64,000 nucleotides of DNA from the NCBI GenBank assembly GCA_030704615.1, contig CM060732.1, positions 29,121,053-29,185,052 on the forward strand, written 5' to 3'. Shown piece by piece: positions 1 to 11,917 of this stretch. This DNA comes from Takakia lepidozioides (lineage: Eukaryota; Streptophyta; Takakiopsida; Takakiales; Takakiaceae). The position numbers and the translations under genes are program-made. Position 1 is the first letter of the stretch, and every line of letters begins with the position of its first letter. The notes below the pieces were generated by a model, which was given only the letters and a program-made list of their open reading frames with translations, had not been told where the DNA came from and did not search any database.

Positions 1-3
1 GAC

Positions 4-30
4 TGGAAATTCGGCGCCATTTTCCCTAAC
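4..30. repeat. isolated copy of the 84-bp satellite palindrome
   Basis: The first bases of the window match the central palindrome (GGAAATTCGGCGCC) of the satellite array that starts near 3450. The window may therefore begin at the edge of another array, or this may be a dispersed single copy. Only about 25 bases are visible. Confidence 0.45.
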
Positions 31-419
31 ACCACTTGAGGCCTCTAACATCCTGAAATGCCAGGACTTGAAAGAAAGGCAGCGCGTATGTACCTATACA
101 GAAGGCGCATTGATGCTTTGTCCGCGTTCGGCTGGTCGGTGAACTCGTGGCTCCGGCGAGCATCTGCTATCTCCCGAAAGAATAGGTTGGTTTTGTAGAG
201 CAGAAAGTACCTCGTCACATAGTCACGTAGGCTCTCTGCTGCAGGAGATATCTCCATCTTGAACTGATGTGCTTGTGTGTCCAGCTGCTCTTGCGCATTC
301 GTCGTCACCTGTGGAGATTGTCCATCAGATCGCTTCCTCAAAAATACAATGAATCCACCCCTACTAGAGTAGAAGCCCAAACGAAGCGTGGGGAAGTACT
401 GAAAAACACCATGTCATGC

Positions 420-2580
420 GGTTCATCCACATGTCGAATGTGGGGTCAGAGAGTTTGTCCGGTTTGGGGAAGCTCCAAATGTCCCTGGTACTTTGGGAAC
501 CATTCTAGATTTGGAGCCACCGGGTCTGTCCAACCACCCAGCATATTCGTAAGCGCCAAACACCACAAAAAGGAGTTGTTGCCACCACAATTTGGTAAGA
601 ATGTATCACCTTTTCTGTTGCATCCACAAAGGATGTGGCTAGACAATGGAGCTTTCCAATGTCATCGTGGGCTTCAGAGCGCGAGAGTAGTGCTTCCCCA
701 CCTCCACCAGAAAGTCGGCACCAAGGGCGGGATCAGCTATGGCCACGTACTTTACCATCCGCGACTTGTACTTTATGCGGGCCCTCACCTCCGCAGCTTT
801 GACATACGATTCGAGTTCCGGGAGGGTTGGATTCTTCTCCTCTGACTCCATGTAGAACCTCCGCGCATGTGCCAAATCCTGCTGTATTTTCGTCTGTCGA
901 AAAGGCGCACATAAGATTAGAGATCCTGCTCAACACAATTTCTTCTATTGGGGGAGAGAGACAGACTAGCTCAACAAAACTGTCAGGAGCTTTACCCGAA
1001 ATATGTGGTCCACCATGGCGTCGACGCTCAGCCTTATACCAGGTTCTGTCTGCCTTTGCCTCCGACTTGCGCAGGAGGTCGGCACTGAGGGAATTGGCAA
1101 ACTCTTGCACCCCCTGCTTCCCGACATCCTTCACTCGGAAGAGCATATGGACAAGTTGGTGGCAATGAAGGCATTCTCAGTCACCCTGCAGTGCCACATT
1201 TCCATCAAACAATACTGAAATGGGAATTTTCATCATATATGAGGATTCGCAATGAAATGACTTCCAAATTCAAAGTCCAAAGCGAGAGGGGTTGTAGCTT
1301 ACGAGTTGATGTCGCCATTGCAGCTTGAGAAGACTGCGATCTTTGGGCCCCGCAACCTTCAGCACAACACAATCGACGGCGAAATGCCAATCGAGATCGT
1401 TGGGGTGGGCTTGGCAATGTGCTCCATCCATGCCAGGAGGTGATTGCTGTCCCACACGTAGAACATCTTGCCGACATGTGCTGGAAAAGAGGATCACTAG
1501 CAATCGATCTCTCGAACTCCTCATTTCACGTTTGCCAATGGGGACCCCATTTGTCCACCTCATCGGAAGTGTGGGCACGGGAAGCTCCGTGGTCGTTCTC
1601 AATGGAAACGTAAAAGGCGGCAGACCCCATTCGATATCCATCCCGAAAGAGAATTTCAGCTTGTCGATATCGCCTGGGAGGGCAGGTCTCACCACCTGCA
1701 ATGACACCAAGCGGCAAAGGGAATTCGAAGCTGGCGGGTACACCATGCCCCCCAGCACCCTGCCAATGTTGCTGTGGGTTGCCTCCAACATCTTGGCAGC
1801 GGCCAACTTCATATCCGCCTCAGACATGACGTCTGCTGCAGAGGGGTTTTCCGGCAGCCCACCAGGACCGCCAAATCCAGCCTGTATGCTCCGGGTTTGG
1901 GGCCTGGGGATGTCCGGGGGATGTCATCCTGGTCAGAAACCTCCATGTCGTCCTCCTCAACAGGTCAGCCACCTGCGAAACCACCTCCAGCACTCTCGTC
2001 GTCTCTACTGCCCTCTCCCTGGCTTCACCTCGAACTTGCACAATCCGTGCTCTTTCAGGTGTTCTTTCCTCTCCTCCACTCTCCACCGTATGGGTAATTG
2101 CGGGGGCTGCTCTTGCCCGCGATGGTCTAACCGGTGTGCTACTGCCTCTCTGTGGTGTCTTGTAGGGATCCACCGTCTCTGTGGTCCCTCGCTTACATTG
2201 GCATCTGTCATTTGGGCACCCCTGGCCTCTTCAGCTGCCTTTGTCTTTCCTCCTGGCTAGCATTCGTCTCGTCTGTTCTTTTGCCCTCTCTTTTGCCCTC
2301 TCACGGGCTTTCTGTTTCTTACTAGGGCTAGCAGCAGGGGAGCCCTCCAGGACGACCACCTTTGATTGAGGCGAACTGACACCCTCGCGCGCACTGCTCA
2401 CTCCCCCCTCCGCAGCCCGTGACTGCTCTCTCGCCGGGGATTGCATGTGCTTAGCTTTCTTCTTTTTCTTTGCGGGGCGGGCCCTACTGCATGTGCATGA
2501 ACAACCTCCATTGCCGGATCTGCTGTCCTCATGTCCTCACGCCCTTCACCTGCCATGCCACCTGCAATCAACCTCCCCAA
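420..2580 (-). pseudogene. decayed multi-exon gene of unknown family
   Basis: I do not recognise the protein. Coding-like stretches on the minus strand lie in order but in changing frames. First comes a low-complexity basic/serine-rich part (about 2580-2230) with an ARERAKERAKEQ run, then a Glu/Arg-rich part (2173-1830). A globular part follows (1827-1304, with segments such as LKFSFGMDIEWGLPPF and HVGKMFYVWDSNHLLAWME), and then shorter exons. Two intron-like gaps have good GT...AG ends on the minus strand: 1303-1216 (GTAAGC...TTTCAG) and 995-894 (GTAAAG...CGACAG). The last exon, 893-639, reads through RRFYMESEEKNPTLPELESY to a stop. At least three frameshifts are needed, for example near 1850 and 1450. 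The mix of real splice signals and broken frames suggests a decayed copy of a gene, possibly one present in many copies. Confidence 0.4.
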
Positions 2581-3449
2581 TGCCTACCCTGTCGTAATCT
2601 CGTTGCAAGTCCTCCCGTCCACCAACAAAAGGTTTAAGTTTGCCCTCTCGCCCCAAGTTGGCGATTCAAACATGCGATGAGTTGGAGCTGTCGATGATAC
2701 CACCAGCGTGCCGGGCTCGTCGTCACTCTGTCATTGACAAAATCGTGAAAACCAACATCGGTGCAAAAAGCAGCATCGCAACGAGCAGCGCAACCACCAT
2801 AGCAACAATCATGTAGCAAAAATGAAAAACATAACAAGTTTAGGAAGTATGGAGAGCCATGCAACAACAATGAAAACAAATGCAACCATTGCCTAAGAAT
2901 GACATGCACAAGCAGCCTTCTCCAGAGCTGCCGGATTTGCACACGCATTGCAAAAATCTAAGGTTCACTCAACTATCTAAAGTCACTCATACAGCAAGCC
3001 AGGATGAAGATGCAAAACAAAGCGAGGTAACAAAGCGAAAGCAAAAAATAAATCGAACAAACCGAAAGCAGAAGTGACTTGCCTGAGAGTACTCGGCTTC
3101 AGTTGGCGGAGGTTGTGAGCAGACACTGGAATCTCCTGCTGGAGCTTCAGTTTGGCCATGCGAGAGATTGGCCGTCGTCCGTAGACTTTCAAGAGCTTTC
3201 AACTTCCGCCGCGGTCTGGATGTGAGGTCTCTCTCAGGAGAGCCACGCCCTTCAGGCGGCATAAGTCCCAGCCAAAAAGATCTCCTTTTTTGGGGTACAT
3301 GCCTGGAATACCATGTTAAGCCAAGTTTAGCATGAGATTTAGGGTACGTGTCCAGGAAGCCATGCGTCGCCAGCCCGATAATAACCGACGGCCGTCGACA
3401 TTTATTGCCCAACTGCGCAATTAAATGTCGGATGAAGCCCTCCATGTCG
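2581..3449. other. no supported gene
   Basis: This stretch has only short open frames on both strands. A minus-strand frame across 3340-3080 is rich in Pro, Arg and Ser and could belong to the neighbouring decayed gene. Nothing else is recognisable. Confidence 0.4.
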
Positions 3450-4758
3450 GATGAAAATCGACGTAAACAGTCCCGGAATTTCCAACGTAGAGGTAATTCG
3501 GAGCGCTGCACGATGGAATTCCGGCGCCGGATTTCCATCCTGCAGGTAATTCGGAGCGCAGCAGGATGGATATCCGGCGCCGAATTTCCATCCGCGGAGG
3601 AAGGCCGGCGCTGGAAATTTCCCTCACGCAGGTAATTCGGAAGCGCGCGGATGGAATCCGCCGCCGAATTTCCATCCGCGGAGGTAGGGCGGCGGTGGAA
3701 ATTTCCCTCATGCAGGTAATTCTAGCGCGCGGATGGAAATCCGGCGCCCAAATTTCCATCTGCGGAGTTAGGGCGGCGCCGGAAATTTCCCTCACGCAGG
3801 TATTCGGAAGCGCGCGGACGGAAATCCGGCGCCGAATTTCCATCCGCGGAGGTAGGCGGCGGTGGAAATTTCCCTCACGCAGGTAATCGGAAGCGCGCGG
3901 ACGGAAATCCGGCGCCGAATTTCCATCCGCGGAGGTAGGGCGGCGCCGGAAATTTCCCTCACGCAGGTAATTCGGAAGCGCGCGGATGGAAATCGGCGCC
4001 GAATTTCCATCCGCGGAGTTAGGGCGGCCCGGAAATTCCCCCACGCAGGTAATTGGAAGCGCGCGGATGGAAATCCGGCGCCGAATTTTCCATCCGCGGA
4101 GTTAGGGCGGCGCCGGAAATTTCCATCACGCAGTAATTCGGAAGCGCGCGGATGGAAATCCGGGCCGAATTTCCATCCGCGGAGTTAGGGCGGCGCCGGA
4201 AATTTCCCTCACGCAGGTAATTCGGAAGCGCGCGGATGGGAAATCCGGCGCCGAATTTCCATCCGCGGAGGTAGGGCAGCGCCGGAAATTTCCCTCACGC
4301 AGGTAAATTCGGAAGCGCGCGGATGGAAATCCGGCGCCGATTTCCATCCGCGGAGGTAGGGCGGCGGTGGAAATTTCTCTCAGGCAGGTAATTCGGAAGC
4401 GGCGGATGGGAATCCGGCGCCGAATTTCCATCCGCGGAGTTAGGGCGGCGCCGGAATTTCCCTCCGCAGGAATCGGAAGCGCGCGGACGGAAATCTGGCC
4501 GCCGAATTTCCATCCGCGGAGGGAGGGCGGTGGTGGAATTTCCTCAGAAGGTAATTCGGAAGCGCGCGGATGGAATTCCGGCGCCGAATTTCCATTCGCG
4601 GAGTTAGGGCGGCGCCGGAAATTTCCCTCACGCAGGTAAATTCGGAAGCGCGCGGATGAAAATCCGGCGCCGAATTTCCATCCGCGCAGGTAGGGCAGTG
4701 CGCCAAATCCATCAAGCAGGTAATTCGGCGCCGAAGTTCCTCCTGCAGTATTCGAATC
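3450..4758. repeat. tandem satellite, ~84-bp unit with central palindrome
   Basis: About 15 degenerate units of 82-86 bp follow one another. Each unit carries GGAAATTTCC, then CACGCAGGTAATTCGGAAGC, then GCGCGCGG, then an inverted repeat in which GGATGGAAAT faces ATTTCCATCC around a GGCGCC core. The GCGCGCGG element recurs near 3647, 3728, 3811, 3893, 3978, 4062, 4144, 4228, 4314, 4480, 4562 and 4648. The first two units (3480-3600) are more diverged. Long open frames in the array exist only because stop codons are rare in the GC-rich unit. The array runs into the assembly gap, so its true length is unknown. Confidence 0.95.
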
Positions 4759-5258
4759 NNNNNNNNNNNNNNNNNNNNNNNNNNNNNNNNNNNNNNNNNN
4801 NNNNNNNNNNNNNNNNNNNNNNNNNNNNNNNNNNNNNNNNNNNNNNNNNNNNNNNNNNNNNNNNNNNNNNNNNNNNNNNNNNNNNNNNNNNNNNNNNNNN
4901 NNNNNNNNNNNNNNNNNNNNNNNNNNNNNNNNNNNNNNNNNNNNNNNNNNNNNNNNNNNNNNNNNNNNNNNNNNNNNNNNNNNNNNNNNNNNNNNNNNNN
5001 NNNNNNNNNNNNNNNNNNNNNNNNNNNNNNNNNNNNNNNNNNNNNNNNNNNNNNNNNNNNNNNNNNNNNNNNNNNNNNNNNNNNNNNNNNNNNNNNNNNN
5101 NNNNNNNNNNNNNNNNNNNNNNNNNNNNNNNNNNNNNNNNNNNNNNNNNNNNNNNNNNNNNNNNNNNNNNNNNNNNNNNNNNNNNNNNNNNNNNNNNNNN
5201 NNNNNNNNNNNNNNNNNNNNNNNNNNNNNNNNNNNNNNNNNNNNNNNNNNNNNNNNNN
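4759..5258. other. assembly gap of 500 N
   Basis: Exactly 500 N bases, the look of a fixed-size scaffold gap. It lies between a satellite array and an LTR, so it hides the outer end of the left LTR and its target-site duplication. Confidence 0.99.
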
Positions 5259-5910
5259 GCATCACTAATCCTCCTTCATCGTGCTCTCCGATCTCCGCTT
5301 CCGCCTGACTCCCAAGTCCTCCCCGAATAATGATCTCATCATAATCCCCGTTCTTCCCTTTATCTCCTCCTATCCCCGCGGTTCTAACCGTTTCCCTCTC
5401 TAACCGTCGTATGTGAACTAACATGTTCCCTTCTCTGGTGTTGTTCCCCACAGTTCGTTCCCTGTCCTACTCTTCGTTCCCTATTATCGTGACAGCTGTG
5501 TCAAGCGGTGACTGGCTGTGTTTGGCTTGTCGGGCTGTGACTGGCTGTGTGGCTATGCCGGGCTGTGACTGGCTGTGTGGGCTGTGTCTGCTGTGACGAC
5601 TGTGACGGGCTGTGTGGGCTGTGTGGGCTGTGACGACTGTGAAGGGCTGTGTGGGCTGTGACGGCTGTGTGGGCTGTGTGGGCTGTGACGGCTGTGTAGG
5701 GCTGTGTGGGCTGTGTGGGCTGTGGGGCTGTGTCGGCTGTGTGGGATGTGGACGGCTGTTGACGGGCTGTGTGGCTGTGTGGGTTGTGTAACCCCCTTCT
5801 ACAGTGCTCTGCTGTCACCCCTAGGGTTCCTGTGTCTCAGTCTGATGCAAAATTAAGGGTACCCTACAGATCCCGTATAAGTGTCTAAGTCCCCTACAGT
5901 CCTCTAAACA
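5259..5910 (-). repeat. 3' LTR of the large gypsy element (left end in gap)
   Basis: This matches 17394-18043 nearly end to end, with small indels. Read on the minus strand it starts TGTTTAGAGG directly after a polypurine tract, as a 3' LTR should. Positions 5510-5790 are a run of degenerate GGCTGTGTGG/GGCTGTGACG units. The far end is lost in the N gap. Confidence 0.9.
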
Positions 5911-5924
5911 TTTCCCGCCCCCTC
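5911..5924 (-). other. polypurine tract of the large gypsy element
   Basis: On the minus strand this reads GAGGGGGCGGGAAA and abuts the TG that starts the 3' LTR. Position and composition fit the primer for plus-strand DNA synthesis in reverse transcription. Confidence 0.8.
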
Positions 5925-5975
5925 AAAAGCCGTGTCTCACGTTTACTGTTTCGAGTAGCAAAACTTTGTGAGTGA

Positions 5976-8900
5976 TCACTTTGTGAAGTTGAGAGTTCGT
6001 GGTGGGCTGTGTGTACGAGCCGAGGTCTGTCCAAAGAGTGGGGTACCAATTACTGGTGCCGCGTGCAAGTATTTCCATGCGATATGTCCCTTATAGAAAA
6101 TGTCATCAAGTCCGAATTTCTGTGTTGACAAATTGTTGCAGGCTGCTTGAAACCATGAACGAATTTGAGAATCCTTCTGTATCATAACTTTTGGGTCATA
6201 TAGGTACATATGAGGTGGCACCGAAGGTAATACCCAATGATCTCCCACTGGAGTAACTTTGAAAGCGTGCTTGCATCTTTTGTTGCTCAATGTGGTAACG
6301 TATCAGAAAACAAGCAGCGTAGTATAGCCCGCACCCCATGACAATACTTGCTATCTCCTTGGTCTTGGTATAAATGAGTCCATGTACACCTGGAAAGCAA
6401 CCAATTCCCTCAACATTGTACCTGCCTCGTGCCAGTATTGTGCAAAGTGATGATCTTCAATATGTCGATTGTTTGGAAGAACTTTAGTCCTGGTTGCCAC
6501 TGGCAGCCAAATACGCATGATTTGGTAGTAATGTGCGAATGACTGCGGAGGACTAAATTCTTTCCAAGCCAAATCCAACATGAATGGAATTTGGTTGAAG
6601 GGCATAATCATAGCCCTACTGTACTCCCTGGCAGCTGGAGTTTAGGTGGGTTAAAAGCTGCATTGCCCATACCTCCGGCTGTGGTGGCTGTGGTGTGGTT
6701 GTAGTAACCACAGGTTCAGTTACTGGTACACTGACCTGTTGTGGTGGTGTGGTAGTGGTTCCTGTACCATTGGCATCTCTTGCACCTCCTGTGAAGACTG
6801 AAAAAGCCAGAGTTCTGGCTTTCAAATAAGAAGCCATTAGCTGTTCCCGAGGGATATAGACTTTGGTCGATGTTTGAAGTGAGGTCTTCCACTTGAGTCT
6901 GGAGTCCGTCTACATCCTCTTGTAACTCTGCTATCCTACTATAGACATTGTCTATAGTAGTTGTGGCAATGTTCTGCACCTGCAGTCTAGCTCATTCATC
7001 TCGCTTTGGGTGAGCTTCCGTGGGCTTTGCCTTCTACTGGCCCTTGTGCTAGCCAGACCTGCATAAGGCTGTTATCCACCAAGCTGCTTGTGGTTCCCCT
7101 GAGAGTTTGCTCCTCTCTTAGCTTATACAATTCCAACTGCTGTTGTAAATCCTTCATGCGCTTCGCCTGTGGCTCAACCAATTGCGCATAGGCAACAAGA
7201 GATTATTGGCTTCTTTCGAAGCCTTGTTACTGATTGAGATTTCATTTCTATTGGCCACGATGTTTTGTTGCAACTCCACGATGTATTTCTCATTCTCAGC
7301 TTCCATCTGCCTGTATTGCTTGAGAGTATCTTCATTGCGACAGATTGTATTCTTCATATCGACAATGAGCTTCATGTGCTCCGCATTCTCTTCTTCTGCC
7401 TTCGTACATTTTTCCGCTTGACTGTTTATTTCTTTTGTTGATTGGTCAAGCATAGTTGTAATTGTAGCGCATTGTATTGCCATCCTGTTATGCACTGTTT
7501 GCAACTCCGTATGTAGTGCATTCAGTTCTTGCAACTTGCTTTCATGCTGCACCTGCATTTGGTATAGCTGTTGCTTATGTGCTTCGTGCAACTGGTCTTG
7601 CGCGAGGCCTGCCTCAATCAATTGTTGCTTGGCTAATTGCAAAGCCATTTCTGTATTGGCCAAGTCCTGCTTCATCTTGAGAGTGACCTCTTCATCGACC
7701 TTGTTTGCACACTCAGTGGCAAGTCGAGCCTCAAACTCCTTCCTGAGTTCTTCTTTCAAGGCTGTCAATTGGGTAATTGGAACATGGGTTTTGACATAAG
7801 TCCCCAACAAATTAAGTGTCCTGCCTATGGAACTCATCAGCATTTCCTGTTGAGGGTCATCATGGTGAGGTTGCTGCTGTTCCTCCCGATCTTCAACAGT
7901 ATGATGTCTCACTAACCATTCAGACCATTGTCCCACCGGATTTCTTCCTGAACTACTTCATTCATGACCGGTGCTACAGTGTCATGGCCTTCTGCCTGTG
8001 GTACCTCCAACACAGGTGTGTGCATTATATGCACCTCAGGATTTCCTTTGGGCAACTGTTGCACCTCTGGGATTTCTGTCTCCTTTACCAGACCAGAATA
8101 TTCATAGAGAAGGTCCCCTTTCTCTATTTCTGCCACTATCTGCTCTGTAGTTGGAATCTCTATCCCTTCACTTTCCAAATCAATTATTTCGGTTGAGCTG
8201 CATGGATAACTTGTGACCTTGTGACAAGTCGTTCAAGTGGCTGTGTTGGTTGTGATGCAGAAGTAACTTCTTCCTCCCTCTCTGAAGGTCCTGCTTCCAG
8301 TAATAACATTCTTTTGTGCTGCTGTGCCCCTTCCTGGTTATGAGCTTGGGAAACATTATCATGCGGAATCCGTGAAGCCAGTGGATCCGCCACTACAGTC
8401 TTTCCCTTCTCTGCCTCTTAGTCTCTGGTTGTGCTGCTAGTCCACCCTCACTGTGTGAAGAGCCTTGCTCTTCCATTGCAGTTGTTTCTGGCTCAAACAC
8501 TCCCATTTCCTTCCTTTCTTGTGCATTAAGTATGCCCGAACTAAGGATTATTTGAGCAATGATTGGGCCAGACACTATGATAGGAGATTTTGCGGTAGTA
8601 CTTGTAATCTTTTCATCTCCTCTACCAGTGCGTTGTACATTATGTCCGCCCATAGTACCTCTTGTCCCTTCAAGCCTTTGAGGATTTCCTCTGTGAAGGA
8701 TTTGCTCAAATATTGTTGGTTCTGTTTCAGGGCAATCAGAACGTTCAATACTTGGCTTATGTCTTTTAACCCTGGGTACACAGCTTTGGTACAAGCATAA
8801 CCCTGAGTTTTAAAGAAACTCCCTTCTTGGAATAAATCCCCTATTTGCAGTCTTTCCCTGTGTTCTTCCACATACACATGACCTGCTGGCAATTGAAACA

Positions 8901-9707
8901 ATTGCTGGAGGTATAGGGGAGTAATCATTAATTCAACTCCCTTCACCGTTGTTGTTCCTGTCTTTGGCTCAAAGTTCTGCAAAAATTGTAACATGTACTG
9001 TCTATGGTGTAGTGTCCAATCCTTGCTTTGCAATCCTTCCAATCTCAGCTCCTTCAGTATCTTTATCGCCTGTGGGGTAGCCATCGTTTGTTTCTGCAGA
9101 ATGGTGGTGCTCTTCACCCTGATTTCCTCCATTCCTCTCACTCTCTTCATCTTAGACTCACCAGAACTGCTTTGGCTGTAACAACTGCAGGAATGCCTGT
9201 AGTGCACAAAGCAGAAACGTATGGTTGCCGCAGAAAGCTATGGGTAACCTCTTGTAAGCCTGCGGGGCTTGCAAGCATTGTTCAAGAGAAAAGCTCTGCT
9301 CTTTCGTTTCGTGTCTCTGCCACTGCGTAAGTAATATTGCGAGCGTAATGTCTGTTAGTTCCTCCATAGTTTCCAAGTTATAGCATTTATGGCCTGTCCT
9401 GTCGAGACGCCCGTTACTCTGAACGACGCCGCCTCTTGCGCTCAATTTCCCTCCATTTTCTTGATCATTTTCTGGTTTTCTATTGGCTGTGGCCGCTGTG
9501 ACTGGATTTTAACTTTTATCTTCTTTAGTGGACTTTCCCTGTTGGATAGTCCACTAGGATCACACATGCGACATGAATTCGGCTTTTCTGTACTTGCCGT
9601 TGTTCTGTTTCCCTTTTTCCCTTTTCCGCATTAATGGGTCCGCCTTTCATCCCTTTTGACGGCCGTTCTTGTCCTCTTTCTTTTTGACACCTGTCCTTGC
9701 ACTTCAT
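5976..9707 (-). pseudogene. long extra coding region downstream of pol (frameshifted)
   Basis: Minus-strand coding-like segments lie in order between the integrase and the polypurine tract: 9707-9525 (Lys/Arg-rich), 9445-9158, 9207-8575, 8794-8393, 8393-8184, 8178-7912, 7936-7154, 7181-6996, 6979-6716, 6837-6616, 6611-6351 and 6290-5976. Neighbouring segments overlap slightly in different frames, as expected for one ORF of over 1000 codons broken by about ten indels. The 260-residue segment at 7936-7154 is a strong coiled coil (heptads rich in Glu, Lys, Gln, Leu; for example ALHTELQTVHNRMAIQ). A second short coiled coil (RIAELQEDVDGLQTQVEDL) and a Pro/Thr-rich linker follow, then a C-terminal globular part with several Trp and His. 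I know no family match. By position it is comparable to the env-like or additional ORFs of Athila and other plant gypsy elements; function is unknown. Confidence 0.6.
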
Positions 9708-9837
9708 TCTCTGCTGTGTGTCGCACCCTGACCTCCACGTGTCTATTTTAAATTAATTTCCGTTTCTTCTTCCTTCAGCCATTTTACTGAAGTTTTTATG
9801 TGTCCACTTGTCACTGATTCTATGGATCGTGTAACTT

Positions 9838-10300
9838 TAGTAGGCTGTCTTGAGCTGTGATAGGCTGTGTTGCACTGTGGTAAGCTGTGATAGGCTGTGA
9901 CACGCTGCGGTAGGTTGTGATAGGCTGTGTCACGCCTTGCTGGGGTTGTGGTTGGCTGTGTCACGTCGTGACGGGCTGTGATAGGCTGTGTCACGTCGTG
10001 ACGGGCTGTGGTAAGCTGTGTTGCGCCTTGTGGGCTGTGGTGGCTGTGTCACGTCGTGATGGGCTGTGATAGGCTGTGTCACGCCGTGATGGGCTGTGAT
10101 ATTCTGTGGTGCGCCTTGCTGGGCTGTTGGTGTGTCACGTCGTGATGGCTGTGATAGGCTGTGTCACGCCGTGATGGGCTGTGATATTATGTGGTGCGCC
10201 TGCTGGGCTGTGGTTGGCTGTGTCACGTCGTGATGGGCTGTGATAGGCTGTGTCACGCCGTGATGGGCTGTGATAGGCTGTGTCACGTTTGTTTTGCCCA
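9838..10300 (-). repeat. GGCTGTG-type minisatellite between pol and the extra ORF
   Basis: Degenerate ~30-bp units built from GGCTGTGATAGGCTGTG and TCACGTCGTGATG recur about 14 times. The core GGCTGTG is the same as in the LTR repeat blocks (5510-5790, 17630-17925). On the minus strand it translates as repeating DTAYHSPSRR-like peptides continuing from the end of the integrase, so the 3' end of pol may run into the repeat. Confidence 0.85.
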
Positions 10301-10761
10301 CCCCGGTCATATATACTGGGCCTAGCGACAAGTGTTCCATACTCCGTTCGTAACACTGGTGCAGCCCGTGACTGCTCTTGCGGTTCAACATGCAAATCAT
10401 GTTGCAGGGGTTTGTCATGGATACCACTGTACCCCTTCAACTTATTTGCATTGACTCTTCCCAGCATTTCCTTGTTAATGGTTTGTAACATGGCTGTGTT
10501 GTTATCATACATCTTTTGTATGACATAAGGTCCTTTCCATGGTGATTTAAGCTTAGAAGCTTGAATCTTTCCTTTCTTCTGCAACCATAAAACCAAATCC
10601 CCCGTCTTAAAAGTCTTTAATTTGCCTTTATCAAACTGTTCCTTTCGCTTCATCTGAATTCTGGTCATATTATCAGCTGCATCAGCACGTACTTCTTCCA
10701 CATGGTATAATTCATGTTTCCTGACCTTGATGGAGTCTTGCAATTCCATTCTTTTTCCCAC
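10135..10761 (-). pseudogene. integrase C-terminal segment of the large gypsy element
   Basis: The frame overlaps the preceding integrase piece near 10720 and carries the typical C-terminal integrase region. A Lys-rich helix (RKEQFDKGKLKTFKTGDLV) precedes the SH3-like GPYVIQKMYDN part. No chromodomain follows. The last third is translated minisatellite. One frameshift separates it from the catalytic core. Confidence 0.75.
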
Positions 10762-11345
10762 TCTGTTCTCATGGTAGGTAACAGGAATTCCACTGGAAGT
10801 AAGGCTTCCATACCATAAACTAATTGGAATGGTGTATACTTAGTGGTGACTTTATATGAAGTCCTGTATGACCACAAAGCTGTCAGCAGCTTTGTATCCC
10901 AATCCGTTCTGTTTGCATTGACTATCTTAGCCAAGATAGTACATAGTATTTTGTTGGTAGCCTCTGCCTGTCCATTACCCTGTGGGTAATATGTTGTACT
11001 CTTTCTATGCACAATCATAAACTCTTTAGTCAATAACTCAATGGTCTCATTCATGAAGTGACTTCCTTGATCACTGATAAATTCTAAGGGACATCCAAAT
11101 CGTGTAAGTATGTTCTCGTACAGGAACCTTGCTGTGGACTTGGCTGTGTTGTCCCTCAAAGCTTTAGCTTCCACCCACTTTGTAGTATAATCAGTGGCTG
11201 TAATTATGTACCTGTTTCGTGTATTCTTGGATGGTGGATTAATTGGTCCAACAAAGTCTAGTCCCCATTTCTGAAATGGTTCCGTAGGCATTGTAGGATG
11301 CAAGGCATTCTTCCAGATCTCTGCAAAGGTCCTAGCCTCTGACAT
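10665..11345 (-). pseudogene. integrase catalytic core of the large gypsy element
   Basis: The DDE residues are visible: Asp in WGLDFVGP, Asp in FISDQGSHF and Glu in GQAEATNK. The TYYPQGNGQAEATNK block is the usual rve signature. The piece is in a different frame from the upstream HHCC part and from the downstream C-terminal part, so integrase is broken twice. It would insert element cDNA into the host genome if intact. Confidence 0.85.
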
Positions 11346-11917
11346 TCATCACACTTCTGACAATACTCATGTACATCTTTGAACAACGTAGGCCACCAGT
11401 ATCCTGCGAGTAGTATCTTTCTACTGGTAGTCTCTTCTCCAAAATGACCTCCAGCCACTCCTTTATGAACTTCCTCCAAGACTTTATTTACTTCATGGTG
11501 GTACAAGCATCGTTTTAGTACTCCATCAGGTCCTAACTTATACATTCTGCTTCCTACCATAGTATAAGGTAAAGCTCTGATAGCAATTCTTTTCCTTTGC
11601 TCCTTACCATAACTAGGTGGGCACTGACCATGAGCAAGGTAGTATCTGATTGGCCACTGCCAATCTAACCATTCATCTGCACTTCCTTGCACCTCCATTA
11701 CAAATAAACTCGCATCAGGTAACTGATCGTCCACTCCTGTGGCGGCCTCTCCTGTTGTTAGTCGTGACAAATGATCTGCCACAAGATGCAAACGGCCAGG
11801 CTTGTAAATAACCTCGAACTCAAACTCATGCAAGATTATTAACCACCTCGCTATCCTTCCACTTATCAAAGGTTTGTTCACCAGATATATCAGAGCCTGG
11901 TGATCCACATAAAACAT
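11258..11917 (-). pseudogene. RNase H end and integrase zinc-binding region
   Basis: The piece starts in RNase H (FYVDHQALIYLVNK, then RLHLVADHLSRL) and runs into the integrase HHCC region (HKGVAGGHFGEETTSRKIL ... CQKCDECQR). It overlaps the end of the main gag-pol frame at 11890-11917, where a frameshift falls inside RNase H. A second frameshift near 11300 cuts it from the catalytic core. Confidence 0.85.

Noticed and set aside
3421-4715. Several Arg-rich overlapping frames on both strands
   Set aside because: They are satellite translation; the same peptide recurs in all frames with each unit.
3450-4758. Possible CRISPR-like array of regular repeats
   Set aside because: There are no unique spacers: the whole unit is repeated. 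The window is also clearly eukaryotic nuclear DNA with spliced genes.
4126-5451. A 441-codon minus-strand frame
   Set aside because: It crosses 500 N bases and the satellite array, so it is not a gene.
5501-5818. Thr/His/Ser-rich repeat protein on the minus strand (also 17616-18068)
   Set aside because: It is the GGCTGTG repeat of the LTR read in one frame; both LTR copies show it with indels and no start context.
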